Assembly (NCBI GenBank): GCA_900540735.1
Contig: UQHB01000004.1
Span: forward strand, 38,534-102,533
Reading direction: 5' to 3'
Length of the DNA stretch: 64,000 nt
Source of the DNA: an uncultured Megasphaera sp.
GTDB lineage: Bacteria; Bacillota; Negativicutes; Veillonellales; Megasphaeraceae
Positions 58,601 to 64,000 of the stretch are shown in pieces. Position numbers and translations under genes: made by a program. How positions within the stretch are numbered: the stretch's first letter is position 1; every line of letters begins with the position of its first letter. The notes under the pieces are model-generated. The model had not been told where the DNA came from, searched no databases, and saw only the letters and a program-made list of their open reading frames with translations.

Positions 58601-59909
58601 CACCATTCCTGTCGAAGCTCTTCAAGGCAATCGTCCTGATAAATCCATGGATTTGACCGTCCGCCTCGACAATGCCGGCCTCGATGTGTTCACGTTCCTC
58701 ACGCCATATGTCGAAAGTGCCACAGGCAGTATTGGAGGTTCTTTGAATATTACAGGTACCTTAGCAGACCCGAAAATCAATGGCTCTGTTATGACTCAAG
58801 GGGGCTCTGTAAAGATAAAAGACGTAGCTTATCCGCTCGACCAGATTAACGGCAGTATCGTCTTCAATGGGCGCAACGTCGTTCTCAACGCGTCTGGGAC
58901 GATGGATAAAAAAGGTGCCAAAAATCCGGGAAATATCTCCCTTGAAGGCAACGCTGCTTGGCAAGGGTGGAAACTGACTCAGTACAGCGCGTCTGCTGAC
59001 ATGGAACACCTCAACGTCGACAGTGACTACTACAAAGGCCCCTTGACGGGCTATGCGACAGTCACCGAAGGAGAAGAGGGCATCCCGAAAATTAGCGGCC
59101 TTGTCTCCATTGACAACGCCACCCTCGACGTGCCTTTATCCTTTGCGGAAAGCTCAGGCATGCCGGACATTGCCCTTGATTTTACAGTTACCTTAGGCGA
59201 CAAAGTCCGCCTGTATAATCCGGCTCTGTATGACCTCATGCTCAATGGGGCGGTCAACTTCAAAGGCACGACGAATAATCCGACCCCGTCAGGCCGCATC
59301 GAAGCTCAGCGCGGCACGATCCATTACTTAGATACGAATTTTAAATTGACTAAAGCCAAAGCGGACTTCTCGGTTTCTAATTCCTTTATTCCGACGATGG
59401 ATATAGAAGGGCAGAGCCGGGTTGGCCAATATATGGTACAATTAACCTTGCGCGGCCCAGCAGATAATATGAACATGATTCTCCGTTCTGATCCACCGCT
59501 CACACGCCAGCAAATCGTTTCCCTCATTACGCTCCGCAACGGCGGTAAACAGCAAAGCTCTCTGAACGAAGAAGATTTAAATAACCTCATGGGCTCCGGT
59601 ATTCGCTTGACTCTCAATAGCTTGGGCATTACCCAAGAAATCGAACGGGCTTTGTCCCTCGATATGCTGACCGTTACGAACGGCTCTCTCGATTTAAATG
59701 ATAAAAACACCGATTTAAGCCGTAACTACTACAACATCGAAATGGGGAAATACCTCTTTAATGACTTCATGCTCACGGCGGCCTTTGGCCTCAATCACGG
59801 CGACACGCGCATTGGCATGCAGTATGACTTAGGTAGTCGCTTCAGCCTCAATGCGTGGAAGTCAGACGATGCCAACTTTGCCGGTGGTCTCTACCGGTAC
59901 GCATTCTAA
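55620..59909 (+). CDS. tamB: TamB/AsmA-like envelope protein (DUF490), GTG start
   Basis: A 1429-residue protein: one N-terminal helix (about 6-25), then a very long beta-helical region made of AsmA-like units (VNGIIKTNTDTPVFDVQIKAPSVD and many LSG-Y-, -G-V-G-T patterns), and the DUF490 C-terminal domain (about 1150-1429) with RGPADNMNMILRSDPPLTRQQIVSLITL and the final GGLYRYAF. TamB-like proteins form a hydrophobic groove that bridges the membranes and carries phospholipids. GGGAG lies 7 bases before GTG 55620; the ATG at 55575 sits in a hairpin loop and would add 15 odd residues. In the Mla-BamA cluster this fits lipid transport. Confidence 0.93.
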   Translation: MKKKWIALGCVVFFLGSAATGLWLQKPMITETLAKNVEITMNSKLNGTLHFSKMDISLSGKVLLEDLVIYDTAGRKVVEGKELSVLISPSKALAVLQGQSILEAIDSINVDTPTVYVWQNDDQTWNVTTLIKPTTSPQQADFRSPVRFHDGTIEATLPDGQVVTAKDCEGTVDFTKYPALAIDGSGTVDGKSLSISGTYTSNRHYNFTINSDGVNAVYANAFLPDSVGGTINSGDVSNIKLYVSQSQRGFTMSGQGDVENGAATIQGYNLSDVKGHASFSGDDVILHDVTSKVNGQGLTVNGIIKTNTDTPVFDVQIKAPSVDIVAFGDAIPAAVTGTVGVDGTVWGTMNDLQGRGTISATGLTYDNLTVDSATAQVSYVDHILNIEDLQANAAGGTVALSGAYNVNDGNYQVQGKVQSIGLDQIPSVPISILGTVSADFTAYGNSQDNSVNASAHVIGQDTSYNGLTVDSLAWDVTYADNVATLSNFTASLAGGTITASGTYDAANQNPNISFAAQGLPLDMIQPYVSVPVSGTVDVAGHVSGTAPTWDVTFNARNGAVQGLAFTSIDGSLQGQGQTLETPGITWHSAEGTHTVSGSADLGNRTVDLHVLTNHVRVEQLLPLVGKENLPFTGWADNDIHVQGSLDNLQATGQFQLTSGSYSGYLYKNISADYRLDNGTVYITNGDISSYNASLSVYGSIGKTLDLHFVGENLDIARMMPWNKTPRQGVMAVTAHLGGTPDKPTATGTLRAPYLTINHMALADVRGDFNYDGNVVHLSGLHFNQHNGSYDGDFIYNTSSGWMNGRADVTKGDLASLLQIANVPLKYVTGEVNGILTVNGLSSNPTLALKGQLTDATLDGRVVDPAPLDLALEDGVFHVNQLTLQTGDSLLAAQGTYAFHGPVSLQVAAKNFPSRVLLDMLGKEGIAIETPIDFAAELGGTGDDVEANVSAQLNGGTINGVSFTNAYSLLNIKDGIIHVNQAYVARDPYKASMSGTIPVEALQGNRPDKSMDLTVRLDNAGLDVFTFLTPYVESATGSIGGSLNITGTLADPKINGSVMTQGGSVKIKDVAYPLDQINGSIVFNGRNVVLNASGTMDKKGAKNPGNISLEGNAAWQGWKLTQYSASADMEHLNVDSDYYKGPLTGYATVTEGEEGIPKISGLVSIDNATLDVPLSFAESSGMPDIALDFTVTLGDKVRLYNPALYDLMLNGAVNFKGTTNNPTPSGRIEAQRGTIHYLDTNFKLTKAKADFSVSNSFIPTMDIEGQSRVGQYMVQLTLRGPADNMNMILRSDPPLTRQQIVSLITLRNGGKQQSSLNEEDLNNLMGSGIRLTLNSLGITQEIERALSLDMLTVTNGSLDLNDKNTDLSRNYYNIEMGKYLFNDFMLTAAFGLNHGDTRIGMQYDLGSRFSLNAWKSDDANFAGGLYRYAF

Positions 59910-59927
59910 GAGAAAGGAGGAAGTGCT

Positions 59928-60560
59928 ATGTTACAACCCTATTTAGAGGCTCTGCAGCACATTAAGCTATTAGAACCGGCAGAAGAACAGGCCTTGTGGC
60001 AACGCTATACAGACGACGGTGACATGGATAGCCGCCGCCGTCTCATTGAACAATACCAGCCCTTAGTCTTTAAAGAGGCTCTGCGCTGGCACATGCGGGA
60101 AGACCTCTTGGCTGATGCCCTCCAAGAAGGCACAGTCGGCCTCATTGAAGCGGTCGAACGCTATGATTACATTCGTGGCGTAGCCTTTCCTCTCTTTGCA
60201 GTCCATCGCATTCGCGGTGCTATTGTCGATTATTTGCGCAGCGAAGGAAAGCTCATCGTCTCCTTAGATGAGCAAGATGAAAACGGCTTGACCTTGCAAG
60301 ACGTACTCCCTGACACGGCCATGAGCATTGAAGAGCAAACGGGACAGCATCTCCTCTTTGAGCACGTTGCCAAGACGTTGCAGCGTCTCCCTGAAAAGGA
60401 ACAACTCGTTCTCTCCGGTGTGTACTTAGAAGAAAAAGAACAAAAACACATTGCCAAAGATTTATCTCTTAGCCTGCCGTATGTGTACCGCTTGCAAAAA
60501 CGGGGCATTCGCCGTATTCGCGGTATGCTCAGCCGCTTTATTCATGACACAAAAAAATAA
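59928..60560 (+). CDS. Sigma-70 family RNA polymerase sigma factor embedded in the envelope cluster
   Basis: A 210-residue sigma factor. Region 2 (about 32-105) has LIEQYQPLVFKEALRW, ALQEGTVGLIEAVERYDYIRGVAF and FAVHRIRGAIVDYLRS; region 4 (about 150-205) has LQRLPEKEQLVLSGVYLEEKEQKHIAKDLSLSLPYVYRLQKRGI. Region 3 is reduced, and there is no region 1, so it is a short, alternative sigma of the FliA/SigB/sporulation-like class rather than ECF. AAAGGAGG precedes the ATG and tamB ends 18 bases before, so it is made from the tamB transcript. No anti-sigma gene is obvious, unless the next gene serves. Confidence 0.9.
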   Translation: MLQPYLEALQHIKLLEPAEEQALWQRYTDDGDMDSRRRLIEQYQPLVFKEALRWHMREDLLADALQEGTVGLIEAVERYDYIRGVAFPLFAVHRIRGAIVDYLRSEGKLIVSLDEQDENGLTLQDVLPDTAMSIEEQTGQHLLFEHVAKTLQRLPEKEQLVLSGVYLEEKEQKHIAKDLSLSLPYVYRLQKRGIRRIRGMLSRFIHDTKK

Positions 60561-60702
60561 TTAAAAAGTAGAGAAATAGACAAGAAAAAAAGCGTATTCT
60601 GTGGTATTATAATGATAATGTCTATATTTTACTGATTTTTCCCAGGTACTAAGAGACAGCCTTCACCAGACTATATGAATATGTTCAGAAAGGAGTCTCA
60701 CC

Positions 60703-61284
60703 ATGGGCAAATCAGATAAATATATGGCCGACCACGTTCGCTCTGCCAAAGTATGGCTTGAAAAAGCAGAGCGTTCGTTCAATAGTCAATCTGATATTCA
60801 AGGTGAATTAAATCTCATGCTCGCCGAAGCAGAAATGAAGAATCTGCGCAAGAAAAAGCGGCGAACCTTGGGAAAACGCATCGCTATCGTGACGGCAGCC
60901 TTAGGGATTATCCTCATTGGCACCAGTGCCTTTTTGGCTCAGCGTCGTCCTGTCGATACGGCCTTGCCGCCACCGGCACAAACAGTGCGCCTTGCACCGC
61001 CGACAGCTGTCACCGAGACGGCACCACCGCTGCCGGGCAAGAGCAGTGTTCCCTTGGCACCGCTCAGTATGCAAGCCGTGACGGTCACGATGCCCGAAGC
61101 TCAGACTGTGCCGGAACCGGCCCCACTGCCACAGGCACAGCCTGCGCCAGAAGCACCACATCAGACTTCTACGACAGAACCTGCAGCTCCGGCAGCAGAA
61201 CCGGTCTTATCAGACCAACAAGTACAAGCAGCTGTCCAAGATGCGCGGCATACGCTTCGCAGCACAGCTACGGAGAGAAAATAA
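60703..61284 (+). CDS. Single-pass membrane protein with Pro/Ala-rich periplasmic tail
   Basis: A 193-residue protein of unknown function. A cytoplasmic N-terminal part (about 1-58) is charged and helical (SAKVWLEKAERSFNSQSDIQGELNLMLAEAEMKN, then KKKRRTLGKR), followed by one membrane helix (about 60-79) and a tail rich in Pro, Ala, Thr and Gln (80-193). Topology resembles TonB-like or anti-sigma proteins, but no recognisable domain is present. AAAGGAG precedes the ATG. It lies between the sigma factor gene and bamA, so an anti-sigma or envelope-spacer role is possible but unproven. Confidence 0.78.
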   Translation: MGKSDKYMADHVRSAKVWLEKAERSFNSQSDIQGELNLMLAEAEMKNLRKKKRRTLGKRIAIVTAALGIILIGTSAFLAQRRPVDTALPPPAQTVRLAPPTAVTETAPPLPGKSSVPLAPLSMQAVTVTMPEAQTVPEPAPLPQAQPAPEAPHQTSTTEPAAPAAEPVLSDQQVQAAVQDARHTLRSTATERK

Positions 61285-61297
61285 TTGGAGGTTTTTT

Positions 61298-63622
61298 ATG
61301 AATAGTCGGAAAAAACGAATCCTTGCCATCATGATTACTAGTGCCATGATGACCTGCCCCGTTTGGGCAAATGATGATACAGCAGCGACGACGAGCACCG
61401 CTACTGGCTATGAACCAGCCCAAGCGAGCGATCAGACCACAACGAGCGTCTCCACAGCAGCGGCAGCGACACCAGACGAAAAAATCGCTGTCAACGCCAC
61501 CGTCACGGCACCAGCTGACGACAGCACCAAAGCGACGATGGATGCGGCTAAATCGGGCCTGACAGGCTACGAAACGCCGGACGAATTAGCAGCTATCAAA
61601 GCCGGCGAAAAGACACCGGCTGAAGTCCATGCTGCAGCAGAACAGAAAAATAGCGAAGCTACAGCACCTGCTGCTACGAGCGATACAACAGGATATGAAA
61701 AAGGCACAGAAACGACAGTCCCCGTAACGGGTACGGCAGCCGATGCAGCTGCTGAAGATACGATGGCTGCACCGCAAATCCCAGTCCAGACCTTGCCGGG
61801 CACACCGGTCCAAGTCATGGGCAATGCCGGCACCTTTACGGTTGATTCGACGGTACCGAATTATCCTATTGCTGTCTTCCCAGTCGGACAAGAAGGATAT
61901 TTCCCCTTTGGCGATGTCACGAGCGATGACACGATTAAACCGTATGTTGACCGCGTAGCAACGAGCGTCACTATTAGCCCCTTGCCGGATCAACAGATTG
62001 AATCCCAGATTTTACCGCGCTTGGCGATGCGCGTAGGCGATGCTATCAACATTGACTACATCAAACACGACCTTAACGTCATCGGTTCGTCTGGCTTATT
62101 CTCGACAGTCAAACCGGCTTTCACGAACGTTCCTGAAGGGACAGCCCTGAATTACACCGTGCAAATGAATCCCGTCATTAACGGCGTAGACATTACAGGC
62201 AACGAATCGATTAGCACAGCAGACCTCCAGAAAATCTTAAATATTACACCTGGTACGGTCTTAAATACAGCCATTATTGGCAAAGAAATTTCAGACATTA
62301 ATACGGCCTTTGCCAACGCAGGCTACATGATGAGCCGCGTGTCGGAAGTCACTATTGACGACAAAGGCATTTTACATGTCGGTATTTCTGAAGCCCACGT
62401 CGAAGATATTACGCTCCGCGGCAATACGAAGACGAAGAATAAAGTTATTCTCCGGGAATTACGCTTCAAAAAAGGCGAAATTTTCAACAAAAATACAGCA
62501 AGCCGTAGTATCCAACGTGTGTACAACACAGGCTACTTTGAAGATGTCAACGTCCGCCTTTTACCGGGTAAAATCAACCCGAAAGACGTTATCGTTGAAA
62601 TCGATGTAGTCGAACAGAAAACAGGGACTATCACCATCGGTGCTGGTTACTCTGATTCGGACGGCCTCGTCGGTATCCTCGGCATGAGCGAAACAAACCT
62701 CCGCGGTACAGGCGATAAAGTCAGCATTAACTGGGAATTTGGCGGCAACACCAATTCTGATAAGAACTATATTTTCTCGTACACTCATCCGTATCTCAAC
62801 GACGCTGGTGATTCCATTGGCTTCAGTATTTTCGACCGCGAATCGGAATACGATGACTATAACCAAAAAGGTGATACCGTAGCATCGTACGACAAACGGA
62901 CGAAAGGCTATAATGTTACTTACGGCCGTGTCCGCAGCGAATATGTCAGCGATTTCGTCACCCTTGAAACGAAAGAAACGAAATACACTGGCTGGGAAGG
63001 CGGTTATGATTATCGTATAAACTATGATGATTATAAATTTGCTGACATGGACTATCTTGGCAAAAACTTTGGTCGTACCAATAGTCTTACATGGTCCCAC
63101 GTCTTTGATAACCGTGATAACGTCTACGACCCGACGAAGGGCAAACGTCTTTCCTTCACCGGCACCTGGGCAGGCCACGGCATTGGCGGTGACTTCGATT
63201 ACTTCAAATTCATTGCTGAAAACCGTCTCTACTACAAAGTCGGCCGTGCCCACGTTCTTGCAGTCCGCTTAATGGGCGGTATTGCTACCGGCGATATGCC
63301 GTACAACGACCTCTTTACCCTCGGCGGTGCCGATAACCTCCGCGGTTACGAAGATGATGAATTCCGCGGCAACAAAATGTACGCTGCAACCGTCGAATAC
63401 CGTTACCCAATCGCCAAGAAAATCCAAGGTGTCGTCTTCGTCGATGCTGGTAACGCTTGGGGCGGTGTAGAAAATATTCCTTGGTATGATGGAAATAATA
63501 AAATCCATTACTCCGGCGGTATTGGCTTCCGTATTACCACGCCGATTGGCCCGGTCCGCTTAGACTACGGTGAAGGCACAGAAGGCGGTAAGTTCCACTT
63601 CAGCTTTGGCGGTAAATTCTAA
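61298..63622 (+). CDS. bamA: Outer membrane protein assembly factor, BamA/Omp85 family
   Basis: A 774-residue Omp85 protein. Signal peptide about 1-24 (CPVWAN), then a low-complexity Thr/Ala/Glu region (about 25-185) not found in E. coli BamA. POTRA-like repeats follow (QIESQILPRLAMRVGDAINIDYIKHDL, VNGVDITGNESISTADL, VEDITLRGNTKTKNKVILRELRFKKGE) at about 225-440. The 16-strand barrel region comes last, with the SFTGTWAG region and the LGGADNLRGYEDDEF loop, ending HFSFGGKF with the terminal Phe. GGAGG lies before ATG 61298. It inserts beta-barrel proteins in the outer membrane. Confidence 0.95.
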   Translation: MNSRKKRILAIMITSAMMTCPVWANDDTAATTSTATGYEPAQASDQTTTSVSTAAAATPDEKIAVNATVTAPADDSTKATMDAAKSGLTGYETPDELAAIKAGEKTPAEVHAAAEQKNSEATAPAATSDTTGYEKGTETTVPVTGTAADAAAEDTMAAPQIPVQTLPGTPVQVMGNAGTFTVDSTVPNYPIAVFPVGQEGYFPFGDVTSDDTIKPYVDRVATSVTISPLPDQQIESQILPRLAMRVGDAINIDYIKHDLNVIGSSGLFSTVKPAFTNVPEGTALNYTVQMNPVINGVDITGNESISTADLQKILNITPGTVLNTAIIGKEISDINTAFANAGYMMSRVSEVTIDDKGILHVGISEAHVEDITLRGNTKTKNKVILRELRFKKGEIFNKNTASRSIQRVYNTGYFEDVNVRLLPGKINPKDVIVEIDVVEQKTGTITIGAGYSDSDGLVGILGMSETNLRGTGDKVSINWEFGGNTNSDKNYIFSYTHPYLNDAGDSIGFSIFDRESEYDDYNQKGDTVASYDKRTKGYNVTYGRVRSEYVSDFVTLETKETKYTGWEGGYDYRINYDDYKFADMDYLGKNFGRTNSLTWSHVFDNRDNVYDPTKGKRLSFTGTWAGHGIGGDFDYFKFIAENRLYYKVGRAHVLAVRLMGGIATGDMPYNDLFTLGGADNLRGYEDDEFRGNKMYAATVEYRYPIAKKIQGVVFVDAGNAWGGVENIPWYDGNNKIHYSGGIGFRITTPIGPVRLDYGEGTEGGKFHFSFGGKF

Positions 63623-63623
63623 G

Positions 63624-64000
63624 GTGTTACGCCGTTGTATATTGACCATTGCTAGTGTCTGTGTTAGTCTTAGTAGTGCCTTTGCTGTCAATGTAGACAG
63701 TGTACGCGTCGACCTTATGTCGACGCAGGGCACGATGCCGCCACTCGTCCAGAAGCGGATTGCTGCGTCTATGGAGACTGTAGGCAATCACGTCTTCGTC
63801 GGTCATGATACGGACGAAATCAAAGGGAATATGCCTGGCTACGACAGAGCGGTCAACGATATTATTAACCGCGTCCTCGTCGGCTATACAGTCGATGCGA
63901 TGACCATTCAGCCTGGGCAAGAAACGGTGATGGCTATCAAGGTACGTCCTTGGGGCAACACGATCCAGTCCGTCCACGTATCTTTCGATTACGGCGGCTT
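63624..64000 (+). CDS. Start of a secreted protein of unknown function (3' partial)
   Basis: From GTG 63624, two bases past the bamA stop, the frame stays open to the window end (125 codons). It starts with a signal peptide, residues 1-21 (LRRCILTIASVCVSLSSAFA), followed by VNVDSVRVDLMSTQGTMPPLVQKRIAASMETVGNHVFVG and GYDRAVNDIINRVLVGYTVDAMTIQPG. I do not recognise the family. The immediate position after bamA suggests an outer-membrane biogenesis role. The ribosome site is weak, so a later start is possible. Confidence 0.7.
   Translation, partial: MLRRCILTIASVCVSLSSAFAVNVDSVRVDLMSTQGTMPPLVQKRIAASMETVGNHVFVGHDTDEIKGNMPGYDRAVNDIINRVLVGYTVDAMTIQPGQETVMAIKVRPWGNTIQSVHVSFDYGG

Noticed and set aside
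62561..63253. 230-residue open frame antisense to bamA
   Set aside because: Shadow frame caused by codon bias of bamA.
1..64000. CRISPR array, prophage or rRNA operon
   Set aside because: No regularly spaced repeats, no cas, phage or rRNA sequence was seen anywhere in the window.

Overview
The window looks like chromosome from a diderm Firmicute of class Negativicutes, most likely Megasphaera or a close relative. The main reasons are a complete acrylate-pathway operon whose proteins resemble, from memory and without alignment, the Megasphaera elsdenii enzymes, and outer-membrane and LPS genes (mlaEFD, tolC, tamB, bamA, gmhA) beside Firmicute-style regulation (a T-box, pyrR, PTS-linked DhaKLM). 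No rRNA, prophage or CRISPR is present; one tRNA gene is.

Layout. 1-0.6 kb: REP-type transposase at the window edge. 0.65-7.5 kb: LacI regulator, cobT with a RelB-like orphan, tRNA-Arg, a GltA-like flavoprotein, carbonic anhydrase, gmhA, a TPR lipoprotein, and a NusG-II / Gx-transporter pair. 7.5-14.9 kb (minus strand): acrylate operon pct - tandem VOC protein - lcdC - lcdA - lcdB - acyl-CoA dehydrogenase, with its own promoter and long leader. 15.3-20.2 kb: panE-like gene, two Hsp20 genes behind CtsR-like repeats, two cupins, and a LarA-type racemase. 20.3-22.4 kb: broken LigB/AMMECR1/radical-SAM genes. 22.4-24.5 kb: OmpR-type two-component pair. 24.6-24.8 kb: an apparently unannotated small RNA with C-rich loops. 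25-28.5 kb: ferredoxin, lspA, rluD, pyrR, and a frameshifted rhuM flanked by a perfect palindrome. 28.6-34.2 kb: dhaKLM, a membrane hydrolase, and class II ribonucleotide reductase. 34.3-38.1 kb: TetR regulator followed by a decaying HlyD / ABC-2 permease efflux operon. 38.1-43.2 kb: serine T-box and serC-serA-phosphatase-serS. 43.2-45 kb: a two-gene DUF4160 module bounded by 20-bp direct repeats, and a broken GDPD gene. 45.1-48.9 kb: glpX, murA, mreB-like gene, and a secreted lipoyl-like protein. 48.9-64 kb: SpoIVB-like S55 protein, then an envelope cluster mlaE-mlaF-mlaD-tolC-tamB-sigma factor-membrane protein-bamA and the start of another secreted protein.

How the genes fit together. Lactate can be racemised (LarA or, as a hypothesis, the VOC protein acting on the CoA ester), activated by Pct, dehydrated by LcdAB with its LcdC activator, and reduced to propionyl-CoA by the acyl-CoA dehydrogenase. 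CobT and the class II ribonucleotide reductase both point to B12 use. The serine operon appears to hold the whole 3-phosphoglycerate to seryl-tRNA route under one tRNA-sensing leader. The last 13 kb is an envelope block in which lipid transport (Mla, TamB), efflux (TolC) and outer-membrane protein assembly (BamA) are co-oriented.

Several genes carry independent lesions (in-frame stops, frameshifts, internal deletions) while their neighbours are clean. I read these as real gene decay rather than poor sequence, but only read data can settle each case. Names rest on recognised motifs and remembered families; no search was run.
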